A DNA stretch of 64,000 bases from an uncultured Oscillospiraceae bacterium (GCA_949841465.1 CATKZW010000001.1:1-64000), one strand, 5' to 3'. Positions 1 to 11,185 are shown, numbered from the stretch's first letter. A program made the numbers and translations. Notes: generated by a model from the sequence alone, not told the origin.

Positions 1-198
1 GGCGGCGGTGCGGGCCTTGGCCTCGGCGGTGTCGGCGGCCTTGCGGGCGTTGGTTTCGGCGGTGTCAGCGGCGGTACGGGCCTGGGTCTCCGCGGCCAAT
101 TGGGTTTCCAGCTTCTCCGCGTTCTCGTTCAGCGGGTCCGGCGAGAACCTGTCGGACGTCTCGATGAGATTCAGCTTGTACTTGCTGGTCTGTTGCAT
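1..198 (-). CDS. Phage-tail-like protein, N-terminal fragment
   Basis: Reading leftwards from an ATG at 198, 66 codons stay open to the window edge, so the C-terminus is missing. The product begins MQQTSKYKLNLIETSDRF and then runs into an Ala/Thr/Glu/Arg-rich stretch (TAADTAETNARKAADTAEAKA) that looks like a helical coiled-coil repeat. Similar openings are known to me from tail-fibre or tail-appendage proteins of Clostridia prophages; that assignment is from memory of the family. A Shine-Dalgarno GAGGAG lies just upstream, inside a perfect inverted repeat (202-229). No other phage gene is visible here, so whether this is the edge of a prophage or a domesticated gene cannot be told. Confidence 0.6.
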   Translation of the reverse strand, partial: MQQTSKYKLNLIETSDRFSPDPLNENAEKLETQLAAETQARTAADTAETNARKAADTAEAKARTAA

Positions 199-201
199 AT
201 T

Positions 202-229
202 TTATCTCCTCCTCACGAGGAGGAGATAA
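202..229 (-). promoter_or_regulatory. Inverted repeat enclosing the ribosome binding site
   Basis: Two 13-bp arms (TTATCTCCTCCTC and GAGGAGGAGATAA) separated by only 2 bp form a perfect palindrome three bases before the ATG of the tail-like gene. On the minus strand the downstream arm is the Shine-Dalgarno sequence itself, and the upstream arm is its exact complement. Folding would hide the ribosome site. Confidence 0.6.
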
Positions 230-293
230 GGCGGGCCTGGTTGCAAGAAAAAGGTCAACAAAATGTAATATTGTTTGAGAAGAACACCCAAGG

Positions 294-1733
294 TCAACGT
301 TGTACGCCGAAATATTCCTCCACCACCGCCCGCTCCGAGAAGGGACGGCGCACGCCTCCGGCCTCGATGTACCCCTCGTGCCCCTTGCCCAGCAGGGCCA
401 CCACGTCTCCCGGCCCGGCTAGCTCCAGGGCGCGGCGGATGGCCGCGCGGCGGTCCAGGACGGTCTCGTGGGGCAGGTCCCCCAGCAGGGCGGACAGGTC
501 GGAGCAGATGTCCTCCGCACGCTCGGAGCGGGGGTTATCCTCCGTGAGCACGGCATAGTCCGCCCAGCGGGCGGCGGAGCGGGCCATGTCCCGGCGGCGG
601 AGCCTGGGGCGGTCGCCTCCCGCGCCGAACACGGCGATGATGCGGCGGGGGCGGTGCTGGGCCAGGGCAGAGAGGATGGCGTCAAAGCTGGCGCCGTTGT
701 GGGCGTAGTCGATGACCACGGCATAGGGCGCGGGGACAGGAAGCCGCTGGGCCCGGCCCGGGACGCTGGTGTGGGCCAGGCCCGCGCGGACCGCGCCGTC
801 ATTGAGCCCCAGGGCGCGGCTGAGGGCCGCGGCGGCCAGGGCGTCGGCGGCGTTGAACTCCCCCGGGAGGGGGATGTGGTATGGGGCCGCGCCGGCCACG
901 GTGAGGCGGGTGGAGAAGGGGCGGTCCGGGTCGGGGGCGGCGGACAGGGCGCGGGTGTCCGCCTGCTCAGCGAAGCCGAAGGCGGCCACAGGCGTGCCGG
1001 GGCGGACCTGGGCGGCCATGGCGGGCCAGCTGGGGTCGTCGGCGTTGCCCACGGCCAGGCGGCACTGGCGGAACAGGGCGGCTTTGCAGGCGCGGTACTC
1101 CTCGAAGTCGGCGTGCTCCGCGCCGCCGATGTGGTCGGGGGAGAGGTTGAGAAACAGCGCCGCGGCGAAGGTGAGGCCGTGGACCCGCTCCAGCTTCATG
1201 GCCTGGGAGGACACCTCCATCACCACGCAGCTGCAGCCCCCGTCCGCCATCTGCCGCAGAGTGCGGTGAAGGGCGATGGGCTCGGGGGTGGTATTGGGGC
1301 TGTCGGCCAGCAGCTCCCGGCCGATGTACGCGCCCAGGGTGCCGATCATGCCGGTTTTGTATCCGGCGGCGGTGAGGATTTCCCGGAGCATATGGGCGGT
1401 GGTGGTTTTGCCCTTGGTGCCGGTGACGGCGATGAGGGTGAGGGCCCGCTCCGGGTGGCCGTAAAACTCCATGGCGAGGAGGGCCAGGGCGGAACGGGGG
1501 TCGTCCACCGCCGCGCCGGGGACGCCGTCGGGCAGGGGCGGGCGGCAGATGACCGCGGCGGCGCCGCGCTCCAGGGCGTCGGGAATATGGGTGCGGCCGT
1601 CGGTACGCGCACCCTCCAGGGCCGCGAACAGCGCCCCGGGGGCGGCCTCCCGGGAGTCGCAGGTGAGAGCGGTGATTTCGGCGTCGTGAGGGCAGTCCGC
1701 CCCGATGGCGGACAACAGCTGGGACAGCTTCAT
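294..1733 (-). CDS. murE: UDP-N-acetylmuramoyl-tripeptide synthetase (Mur ligase, MurE)
   Basis: The 479-residue protein has the complete Mur-ligase plan: N-terminal UDP-binding domain (about 1-95), central ATPase domain with P-loop GTKGKTTT (105-112), and C-terminal ligase domain. The motif DNPRSE matches the DNPR signature of MurE enzymes that add meso-diaminopimelate rather than lysine, so the cell wall is probably DAP-type. The enzyme works in the cytoplasm on peptidoglycan precursors. The gene stands alone here, 89 bp downstream of dnaJ and not in a division and cell-wall cluster. It could be a second MurE copy; the rest of the genome would be needed to say. Confidence 0.93.
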   Translation of the reverse strand: MKLSQLLSAIGADCPHDAEITALTCDSREAAPGALFAALEGARTDGRTHIPDALERGAAAVICRPPLPDGVPGAAVDDPRSALALLAMEFYGHPERALTLIAVTGTKGKTTTAHMLREILTAAGYKTGMIGTLGAYIGRELLADSPNTTPEPIALHRTLRQMADGGCSCVVMEVSSQAMKLERVHGLTFAAALFLNLSPDHIGGAEHADFEEYRACKAALFRQCRLAVGNADDPSWPAMAAQVRPGTPVAAFGFAEQADTRALSAAPDPDRPFSTRLTVAGAAPYHIPLPGEFNAADALAAAALSRALGLNDGAVRAGLAHTSVPGRAQRLPVPAPYAVVIDYAHNGASFDAILSALAQHRPRRIIAVFGAGGDRPRLRRRDMARSAARWADYAVLTEDNPRSERAEDICSDLSALLGDLPHETVLDRRAAIRRALELAGPGDVVALLGKGHEGYIEAGGVRRPFSERAVVEEYFGVQR

Positions 1734-1777
1734 GGGGAAAACTCCTTTTTGGTTTTCCCCAATCTATGATTTTAGGC

Positions 1778-1815
1778 AAAAAAATGTCCCTCCCGCAGGG
1801 CGGAAGGGGCATTTT
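1778..1815 (-). terminator. Intrinsic terminator after dnaJ
   Basis: On the minus strand a GC-rich hairpin (arms around AATGCCCCTTCCGC and GCGGGAGGGACATT, one mismatch) is followed by seven T residues. It lies between the dnaJ stop and murE and should end the heat-shock transcript. Confidence 0.75.
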
Positions 1816-1822
1816 GTCGTTT

Positions 1823-2977
<1,155 letters not shown>

Positions 2978-2996
2978 ATGGATTCACCTCTTTACG

Positions 2997-3032
2997 CGGG
3001 AACGGCGGGGCGTGCGGCCCCGCTGCTTCCCG
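2997..3032 (-). other. Hairpin between dnaK and dnaJ
   Basis: A GC-rich imperfect stem (GGGAA-GCGGGGC with GCCCCGC-TTCCC) sits in the 68-bp gap between dnaK and dnaJ. There is no T-run after it on the minus strand, so it is more likely an mRNA processing or stability element, or a partial attenuator, than a full terminator. Confidence 0.45.
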
Positions 3033-3045
3033 TTTTCAGGTTTTG

Positions 3046-4896
<1,851 letters not shown>

Positions 4897-4953
4897 TGTG
4901 ATTTCCTCCTGTTATATGAAAGTGTATTTTAACAATGTGAAATTGGAATGCGT

Positions 4954-5538
4954 TTAGTTCGCAACCTTGACCATGGCAAACCGGATCACCTTTTCCCCGC
5001 AGAGGAAGCCCTGCTGGAACACCTCCACAATGGTGTTCTCCCCGGCCTCCTCGTCGTCTACGTGCATGACGGCGTTGTGGCGGTTGGGGTCGAAGGTCTC
5101 GCCCAGGGCGGGGATCACCTCCACGCCCAGGTTGGTCAGCGCGTCCTGAAAGCCCTTCATGGTCATCTCCACGCCCTTCTTGTACGCCTCGTCGGCGGTG
5201 GGCTGCTTGAGGGCCCGCTCCAGGTTGTCGTACACCGGGAGAAAGGCCGCCACGGTCTGGGCCTTGGCCTCGGTCCAGGCGCTGTCCTTCTCCTTGGCGG
5301 TGCGCTTGCGGTAGTTGTCGTACTCGGCGGCCAGCCGCAGATACTTATCCGCCGCCTCCGCCAGCAGCTGGCCCTGGTCCTTCTGGGGCTTCTCAGCGGC
5401 CTCCTGGGCCTGGGGCTCCTGCGCCTGCCCGGTTTCAACAGCCTCGGCGGCCTCCTGGGCCTCCTGCTGGGGGACGGCCTCGGACTGGTCCTGCACGTCC
5501 TCGGGGACGGGGTTTTCCTTCTTCTTGTTCTTAGCCAT
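4954..5538 (-). CDS. grpE: Nucleotide exchange factor GrpE
   Basis: This 194-residue protein has an acidic, Glu/Gln/Ala-rich N-terminus (about 1-60), a long helical dimerisation segment (LAEAADKYLRLAAEYDNYRKRT) and a C-terminal beta domain ending GEKVIRFAMVKVA, the usual GrpE signature. It releases ADP from DnaK. It starts 6 bp downstream of hrcA, so translation is probably coupled. Confidence 0.96.
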   Translation of the reverse strand: MAKNKKKENPVPEDVQDQSEAVPQQEAQEAAEAVETGQAQEPQAQEAAEKPQKDQGQLLAEAADKYLRLAAEYDNYRKRTAKEKDSAWTEAKAQTVAAFLPVYDNLERALKQPTADEAYKKGVEMTMKGFQDALTNLGVEVIPALGETFDPNRHNAVMHVDDEEAGENTIVEVFQQGFLCGEKVIRFAMVKVAN

Positions 5539-5544
5539 TGGCGT

Positions 5545-6609
5545 CTATTCCTCCTTTTCCGGCGTACCGGGGGGCAGCTCGGGCTGCCCGAACAGCTTGG
5601 ACAGGCCGTCCGCCACATAGGACAGCTTGGCGGCCACCTTGGCGTAGTCCATCCGGGTGGGGCCCACCACGCCGATGACCCCTTTCATGCCGTCCCCGAT
5701 GTCGTAGCTTGCCAGCACCACGCTGGTGTCCTTCAGCTCGTCGGCCACGTTTTCCGGGCCGATGAGGATCTTGGTGTCGTCCCCCTCCAGGGCGGGCAGG
5801 GCCAGCGCCTGGGCCAGGGAGCGGTCCTCGGACAGATAGCTCATCAGCTTCTGGGCCTTGCCCACGTCCTGGTACTCGGGGTGGTCCAGGATGTGGCTGG
5901 CCCCGGCGGTGTACACCGCGCTGCGCTCCAGCTCGTCCAGCACCTCCATGGCGAAGGACACCACCAGGGAGATCAGCCCGTAGGAATTGCCCGCTGCGTG
6001 CTCCGCCACCCGCATCAGCTCCGGGGTGAGCTGGTCCAGAGTCTTGCCCACAAAGGCGGTATTCAGCAAAGTGGTGAGCAGCTGGAGCTGGGGTTCGGAC
6101 AGGTCGGCGGGCAGCCGGAACAGCTTGTTTTTCACCACGCTGCTGTCCGTCATCACCACCGCGATGAAGGAGGCGGAGTCCACCAGGATTAGGTCGAACC
6201 GCTTGATGGTCAGCCGCCGCGCCCCCTCGGTGAGGGCGAAGGCGGGGTAGTTGGTCAGCTGGGACACCATCCGGCCTGCCTGGTCAATGACCTTGTCCAG
6301 CTCCCGCATTTTCAGGTGGAGGGCGTCGTTGATCTGTTTCGTCTCCTCCAGGCTCAAGCGCTGCTCCTCCATCAGCTCGTTCACGTACAGCCGGTAGCCC
6401 TTGGGGGAGGGAACGCGCCCGGCGGAGGTGTGGGGCTGCTCCAGGTAGCCCTGCTCCGTCAGGTCGGCCAGCTCGTTGCGGATGGTGGCGGAGGAAACCT
6501 TCAGCCCCGCCAGTTCCATCAGCGCCTTGGAGCCCACCGGCTCCGCCGTCTGGATATAGCTTTCCACCACGGCGCGCAGAATTTTCTTCTTTCGCTCGGA
6601 CAGCTCCAA
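5545..6609 (-). CDS. hrcA: Heat-inducible transcription repressor HrcA
   Basis: The 354-residue repressor has an N-terminal winged helix (about 1-75: ELSERKKKILRAVVESYI and VSSATIRNELADLTEQGYLEQPHTSAGRVPS) and the C-terminal HrcA domain ending in the GxxGPxRMDYxK motif (GVVGPTRMDYAKVAAKLSYVA). The start is TTG at 6609 with GAGGAGG upstream. HrcA binds CIRCE operators; a perfect CIRCE lies 24 bp upstream of its own start, so the operon is autoregulated and induced when GroEL is titrated by unfolded protein (established for the family). Confidence 0.97.
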   Translation of the reverse strand: MELSERKKKILRAVVESYIQTAEPVGSKALMELAGLKVSSATIRNELADLTEQGYLEQPHTSAGRVPSPKGYRLYVNELMEEQRLSLEETKQINDALHLKMRELDKVIDQAGRMVSQLTNYPAFALTEGARRLTIKRFDLILVDSASFIAVVMTDSSVVKNKLFRLPADLSEPQLQLLTTLLNTAFVGKTLDQLTPELMRVAEHAAGNSYGLISLVVSFAMEVLDELERSAVYTAGASHILDHPEYQDVGKAQKLMSYLSEDRSLAQALALPALEGDDTKILIGPENVADELKDTSVVLASYDIGDGMKGVIGVVGPTRMDYAKVAAKLSYVADGLSKLFGQPELPPGTPEKEE

Positions 6610-6632
6610 GTGGCCGCCTCCTCTCTAAGGGC

Positions 6633-6659
6633 TTAGCACTCTTACTTCCTGAGTGCTAA
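6633..6659 (-). promoter_or_regulatory. CIRCE operator
   Basis: A perfect match to the CIRCE consensus: TTAGCACTC, 9-bp spacer, GAGTGCTAA. It lies between the promoter and the hrcA start and is the HrcA binding site. Confidence 0.98.
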
Positions 6660-6663
6660 AGTT

Positions 6664-6692
6664 AATGTACCACCGCCCCCCCAAATTGTCAA
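6664..6692 (-). promoter_or_regulatory. Housekeeping promoter of the hrcA operon
   Basis: On the minus strand TTGACA, 17 bp, TACATT. The -35 box is perfect, and the predicted start falls at the edge of CIRCE, so bound HrcA would block transcription. Confidence 0.85.
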
Positions 6693-6919
6693 TAGTTTCA
6701 GTTGTAAATTAAATGTGAATGTGCGCCAGCGCCAGAAATCCGCCCGGTTTTCGCAGACCAACCCCGGGAGCGCTGACCGCCCGCCGTTGCCTGATTTGGT
6801 GCAAAACAAAAAAAGGTCTTTCCTTTCCGGGCCATTCGTAGTATCATAAATAATGTATCGGCATTTTTGCCCATCCTGTGGAATGAAACGCGCCCGGAGC
6901 GCGTTGATGGAGGCCCGCA

Positions 6920-9163
6920 ATGATAAACTGTCTGGCTTTGACCGCCTCGGCGGCCCCGGAGGAGAGCGCCGCGCTCACCCTCCAGGGGGCGTGGGACGCG
7001 GTGGTAAAGGGCGTGTCCTGGTTTTTCGGACACCTGTCCCCCGCCTTTGCCTGGTTCATCCCGGCGGTGGCGGTGTGCGTCGGCTTTTTCGTGTATTACT
7101 GGCTGTGCCTGCGCCCCCGGCCCCACAGCCTGGAGTGGATCGCTATGGCGGAGGAGCGCGCCCAGCGACGCCGGATGACCCTCACCCTGCCCTGCCGCCC
7201 CATGGAGCGGCGGGATATCCTGCCGGTGCTGCTGCTGACGGCGGTGTACGCCTGCACCGCCTTCTTCCGGCTGGGGGACTTCCACGTCCCGGAGAACCCG
7301 GTGAAGTTCCAGCAGGGGGACGTGGTGGAGTTCTCCTATGACCGGCCTGTGACGGTGGACAAGGTGTCCCTCTACACCTCCCTGGGCACGGGGTACTACA
7401 CCCTGGAGTGGGAGGACGGGGACGGGACCTGGCAGAGCATCCGGCCGGAGCAGTACTATAACTCCCTGTTCAAATGGCATGTGCTGGATTTGACGGACAA
7501 CGTGGACCAGAACGGCCTGGAGATTACCAAGGACAACAAAAATGAGGGCAGCCCGGTCATGGGTCCGATCACGGCCTCCCATTTCCGGCTCACCGCCGCC
7601 AACGCCCGCCGGCCGGAGGGCATGTGGCTGTCGGAGCTGGCCCTGTGGAGCGGGGAAAAGCCCCTGCCCCCCGCTCAGGTGGACGAGGGGGGCGAGGCCC
7701 TGTTTGACGAGCAGGAGCTGTGGGCCGCCAAGGCCACCTATATGAACTCGTCCTACTTCGACGAGATCTACCACCCCCGCACCGCCCTGGAGCACCTGAA
7801 CAACGTCTATCCCTACGAGGTGTCCCACCCGCCTCTGGGCAAGCTGATTATCTCCATTGGAATTATGATCTTCGGCATGGTGCCCTTCGGGTGGCGGTTC
7901 ATGGGCGCCCTGTTCGGGGTGCTGATGGTGCCGGTGCTGTATATCTTCCTCAAAAACCTGTTTGGCAAGACCTCCGTGGCGGTGTGCGGCACGGCGCTGT
8001 TCACCTTTGACTTCATGCATCTGGTCCAGACCCGCATCGCCACCATCGACACCTACGGCGTGTTCTTTATCCTGGTGTCCTACTACTTCATGTACCGCTG
8101 GCTGGCCGTCCCCGCGGGGAAGAAGCTGCGGTGGTACATCCTGCCGCTGTTTCTCAGCGGCCTGTTCTGGGGCATCGGCTGCGCCTCCAAGTGGACGGTG
8201 GTGTACGCCGGGGCGGGGCTGGCCCTGCTGTGGCTGCTGGGGATGATCTTCAAGGCCGGGGACTGGCGGGAGGCGGAGCACCAGGCCCGTCAGGCGGCGG
8301 CCCCGCCGGAGGTCCGCCAGGAGGTGACGGAGGCCGTGTTCCAGGAGGCCCCCCTGCCCTGGGAGCGGCCCGAGGTGCCGTCCTTCGCCGTCCACGTGGT
8401 GGGAATCACGGCACTTTCTGTAATATTTTTTGTTCTGATTCCTGTTTGTGTTTATACGGCCGCCTATTTCCCCTACGCCGCCGCAAGGGGGAACGGGGGC
8501 GGCTTCCTGGACATGGCCCAGCAGTCCCTTGCCTGGCCCTTCACCCAGCTGCCCCAGTACCTGGGCCAATTGGACGGGCAGAGCTTCTTTGACGCGCTCC
8601 CCGGCGACAGCGGCCACCCGGTGGAGATCATGCTGCAAAACCAGCACTTCATGCTCACCTACCACCAGGGGGTCCACACCCCCCACCCCTATGAGTCCTA
8701 CTGGTATCAGTGGATTTTCGACGGCCGGCCCATCCTGTACTACCGGGATCTGGAGGTGCCCGGAGTGAAGAGCCTGTTCGCCTCCTTCAACAACCCCCTG
8801 GTGTCCTGGACGGGGCTGGCGGCCTTTTTCGGGGTGGCGGTCCAGACCGTGCGCCGCCGCTGCGGCAAGGGGCTGTTCATTCTTATCGCCATCCTGTCCC
8901 AATTTGTGCCCTGGCTGCCCATCGGGCGCATCCTGTTCGCCTACCACTATTTTCCCACCCTCCTTTTCCTGTGCTTTGCCATTGCCTACCTGATGGACGA
9001 TATAATGAACCGCAAAAGAAGAGGATACCGGCTGGCGGTGTACGGCTTCACCGGGTATGCGGTGGTGCTGTACGCGGTGTTCTATCCCGAGCTGGTGGGC
9101 ATTTACGTGCCCACCTGGTACGCCACCTACTTCCTGCAATGGTTCCCAAGCTGGCCCTTATAA
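6920..9163 (+). CDS. Dolichyl-phosphate-mannose-protein mannosyltransferase-like membrane enzyme (PMT/GT39)
   Basis: The 747-residue multi-pass membrane protein shows PMT family hallmarks: the acidic loop motif YFDEIYHPRTALEHL followed by SHPPLGKLIISIGI, FGWRFMGALFGVLMVP, and further hydrophobic helices to the C-terminus. A soluble insert between the first transmembrane part and the acidic loop (about 130-250; DKVSLYTSLGTGYYTLEW and ANARRPEGMWLSELALW) resembles a discoidin (F5/8 type C) carbohydrate-binding fold. The enzyme should transfer a hexose from a lipid carrier to secreted proteins or to another extracytoplasmic acceptor. GGAGG lies 5 bp before the ATG. It is followed after 23 bp by a PHP phosphatase, probably in one operon. 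Confidence 0.85.
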   Translation: MINCLALTASAAPEESAALTLQGAWDAVVKGVSWFFGHLSPAFAWFIPAVAVCVGFFVYYWLCLRPRPHSLEWIAMAEERAQRRRMTLTLPCRPMERRDILPVLLLTAVYACTAFFRLGDFHVPENPVKFQQGDVVEFSYDRPVTVDKVSLYTSLGTGYYTLEWEDGDGTWQSIRPEQYYNSLFKWHVLDLTDNVDQNGLEITKDNKNEGSPVMGPITASHFRLTAANARRPEGMWLSELALWSGEKPLPPAQVDEGGEALFDEQELWAAKATYMNSSYFDEIYHPRTALEHLNNVYPYEVSHPPLGKLIISIGIMIFGMVPFGWRFMGALFGVLMVPVLYIFLKNLFGKTSVAVCGTALFTFDFMHLVQTRIATIDTYGVFFILVSYYFMYRWLAVPAGKKLRWYILPLFLSGLFWGIGCASKWTVVYAGAGLALLWLLGMIFKAGDWREAEHQARQAAAPPEVRQEVTEAVFQEAPLPWERPEVPSFAVHVVGITALSVIFFVLIPVCVYTAAYFPYAAARGNGGGFLDMAQQSLAWPFTQLPQYLGQLDGQSFFDALPGDSGHPVEIMLQNQHFMLTYHQGVHTPHPYESYWYQWIFDGRPILYYRDLEVPGVKSLFASFNNPLVSWTGLAAFFGVAVQTVRRRCGKGLFILIAILSQFVPWLPIGRILFAYHYFPTLLFLCFAIAYLMDDIMNRKRRGYRLAVYGFTGYAVVLYAVFYPELVGIYVPTWYATYFLQWFPSWPL

Positions 9164-9186
9164 ATTCTGCATTTCAAGGTGATTTC

Positions 9187-10002
9187 ATGTATCTCTGCGA
9201 CATTCACAGCCACTCAAGAATTTCCCCGGACTGCGACGTTCCGCTGCTGAATATGGTCCATGCCGCCATTGCGGCCGGGGTGGAGGAGTTCTGCGTCACC
9301 GACCACTGCGACCTGCTGGGTTTGGACGGGAATCCCGTGACCTCCTTCGACTGGCCCGCCGCCAGGGCGCAGTACCGCGCGGTGAAGGCGGAGCTGGGGG
9401 ACAAGCTCATCTTCCGTCTGGGGCTGGAGCTGGGCTCCGCCCCGATTAACCCCGCGGCGGCCCGGGACATCCTGGCCCAGGGCGGGGAGGAGCTGGACTA
9501 TGTGCTGGGTTCCCTTCACAACTGGATCGGCATGGAGGGCAATCTGGACTTCTACTATTCCGACTACCGCGGCAGCCCCGGCCTGGCCCGCCAAGCGGTG
9601 GAAAACGCGCTGGACCACACCTGGGCCCTGGTGACCCGGTATCCGGACTGTTACGACAGCCTGGCCCACATCGTCTATCCCCTGCGCTATATTCGCCGGG
9701 ACGGGGTGGAGCTGTCCATGGCGGACTTTGAGGACCGGGTGCGGGCTATTTTCACCGAGGTGGCCAAAAGCGGCCGCGCCATAGAGGTCAACACCTGCCG
9801 GGGGACGGACCTGGAGCCCTGGCCCCCGCTGCTGTGTTGGTTCAGGGAGTGCGGCGGGGAGCTGGTGACGGTGGGGGCGGACGCCCACCGGCCCGAGGAC
9901 GTGGCAAAAGGCATCCCCCAGGCGCTGGAAATGGTGAAGGCGGCGGGGTTTGACTGCGTGACCACCTTTGAGCAGCGCAAGCCCGTGCTCCACAAACTTT
10001 AA
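9187..10002 (+). CDS. PHP-domain phosphatase (histidinol-phosphatase-like)
   Basis: The ATG at 9187 follows AAGGTGA and opens a 271-residue protein with polymerase and histidinol phosphatase (PHP) metal-binding motifs: DIHSHSRIS at the N-terminus, VTDHCD, a GSLHNW motif and GADAHRPEDV near the C-terminus. The His/Asp set fits a trinuclear metal phosphoesterase similar to HisK. No other histidine genes lie nearby, so the true substrate may be another sugar or amino-alcohol phosphate. Confidence 0.85.
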   Translation: MYLCDIHSHSRISPDCDVPLLNMVHAAIAAGVEEFCVTDHCDLLGLDGNPVTSFDWPAARAQYRAVKAELGDKLIFRLGLELGSAPINPAAARDILAQGGEELDYVLGSLHNWIGMEGNLDFYYSDYRGSPGLARQAVENALDHTWALVTRYPDCYDSLAHIVYPLRYIRRDGVELSMADFEDRVRAIFTEVAKSGRAIEVNTCRGTDLEPWPPLLCWFRECGGELVTVGADAHRPEDVAKGIPQALEMVKAAGFDCVTTFEQRKPVLHKL

Positions 10003-10021
10003 AAGAAGGGGATTTGAGAAT

Positions 10022-10459
10022 ATGAAAATTTCCATTGCCTGCGACCACGGGGCCTATGGGCTGAAGGAGCGCTTGAAAGCGTATCTGACAGAGCAGGGCC
10101 ACGAGGTGGTGGACTGCGGCACCCACAGCCCGGACAGCTGCGACTACCCCGACTATGCCCGCCCCGCTGCCCGGCTGGTGGCGGACGGGAGCTGTGAGCG
10201 GGGCGTCGTCCTGTGCACCACCGGCATCGGCATGTCCATGGTGGCCAACAAGGTGAAGGGGGTGCGGTGCGCCCTGTGCCACGAGCCGCTGTCCGCTGAG
10301 ATGACCCGCCGCCACAACGACGCCAACATGCTGGCCATGGGGGCGGAGATCATCGGCGGCAATCTGGCTGAGCGCATCCTGGATGTGTTCCTGTCCACCG
10401 AGTTTGAGGGCGGCCGACACCGGCGCCGGGTGGACAAGATCATGGAGGGGGAGCAATGA
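10022..10459 (+). CDS. rpiB: Ribose-5-phosphate isomerase B (RpiB/LacAB family)
   Basis: This 145-residue protein starts MKISIACDHGAYGLK; D8 and H9 are phosphate- and ring-contacting residues, and the catalytic Cys65 lies in VVLCTTGIGMSMVANKVKGVRC. It interconverts ribose-5-phosphate and ribulose-5-phosphate, or acts on a related sugar such as allose-6-phosphate. The ATG at 10022 follows AAGAAGGGG; it aligns with the family N-terminus, so upstream in-frame starts are unlikely. Its last four bases overlap the next start (ATGA). Confidence 0.92.
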   Translation: MKISIACDHGAYGLKERLKAYLTEQGHEVVDCGTHSPDSCDYPDYARPAARLVADGSCERGVVLCTTGIGMSMVANKVKGVRCALCHEPLSAEMTRRHNDANMLAMGAEIIGGNLAERILDVFLSTEFEGGRHRRRVDKIMEGEQ

Positions 10460-10932
10460 GCGTTTCCGCAATTGACCGGGAAAGGCTCCGGGAACGGTTC
10501 GAGTACTGGTGCGGCAAGCTGCGCCTCACCCCCGGCTGGGACGTACGCCTGGAGTGGGTGGAGGACCCGGAGTGGCGCAAGACCGGCGATTTTAAGATCG
10601 ACTGCACCGACCGCAAGGCGATTTTGCTGCTCAACGCCGCCAACCCCAAGCAGGAGAATTTGGAGGAGGACATCGTCCACGAGCTGATGCACTTAAAAAT
10701 GTACCCTCTGGATCAGGTGACGGAATCGCTCATCACCAGCCATTTTGAGGAGGGCACCCCGGCCTGGGATTTTGCCTACCGGCAGTTTTTCACCAGCCTG
10801 GAGGTGACGGTGGAGGAGCTGGCCAAGTGCTTCCTGCTGGAGTTCGGGGAGGACCGTGAGCTGTCCTTCGGTCGGTGCGCCAGGGAGAAATCCTTCAACG
10901 AGCTGTACGAGGGACTGAACAGCCTGGAGTGA
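10456..10932 (+). CDS. Small protein with HELMH zinc-metallopeptidase-like motif
   Basis: The 158-residue protein overlaps rpiB by ATGA, so it is translationally coupled. Its only strong signature is HELMH at 75-79, in a helix-like context (DIVHELMHLKM), an HExxH zinc motif as in small metallopeptidases. There is no signal peptide and no transmembrane segment. I do not recognise the family beyond this; coupling to rpiB suggests a cytoplasmic housekeeping role or a phage-derived IrrE-like peptidase. Confidence 0.75.
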   Translation: MSVSAIDRERLRERFEYWCGKLRLTPGWDVRLEWVEDPEWRKTGDFKIDCTDRKAILLLNAANPKQENLEEDIVHELMHLKMYPLDQVTESLITSHFEEGTPAWDFAYRQFFTSLEVTVEELAKCFLLEFGEDRELSFGRCAREKSFNELYEGLNSLE

Positions 10933-11185
10933 CTTCCTTTTTTCTTTTCAAAGAAAAAAGGAAGCGAAAAAAGAAACTTTTAGACTTCTCTCTGTTTTGT
11001 ATCTATACTGTTCGTGGCCGGGCAGAAACCTTTGAGTTTCCGCCCGGCCACGAAATTTTTTCTTTTTACGTTCTACCTTGTTGATAGGTCCGTAGTCGGG
11101 CGCATACTTTTCAGCATCAGCCCATCATCGTCAGCGGACTAAAAGTTTCTTTTTGCCTACTTTTTCTTTTCAAAGAAAAAGTAGG
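10933..11185 (+). repeat. AT-rich repeat element, copy A (two-ended)
   Basis: A 253-bp unit fills the gap between two convergent genes. Its left end is a 15-bp perfect hairpin (CTTCCTTTTTTCTTT and complement, 10933-10964) followed by AAAAGAAACTTTTAGAC. Its right end is the mirror image: GACTAAAAGTTTCTTTT followed by another hairpin (11156-11185). In the middle is a 17-bp GC-rich stem (11013-11052) followed by six T residues. The right hairpin contains the stop codon of the minus-strand gene, so the element also serves as a two-way terminator. Copy B at 19664-19912 has the same plan. Confidence 0.8.

Noticed and set aside
1..198. Edge of an integrated prophage
   Set aside because: Only one tail-like fragment is visible and its neighbours are housekeeping genes; no attachment site, integrase or lysis gene is seen, so a prophage cannot be claimed from this window.
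6698..9139. Very long minus-strand open frame opposite the mannosyltransferase gene
   Set aside because: High GC gives long antisense frames. Its His/Gly/Pro/Gln-rich composition is typical of a shadow, while the plus strand has clear family motifs.
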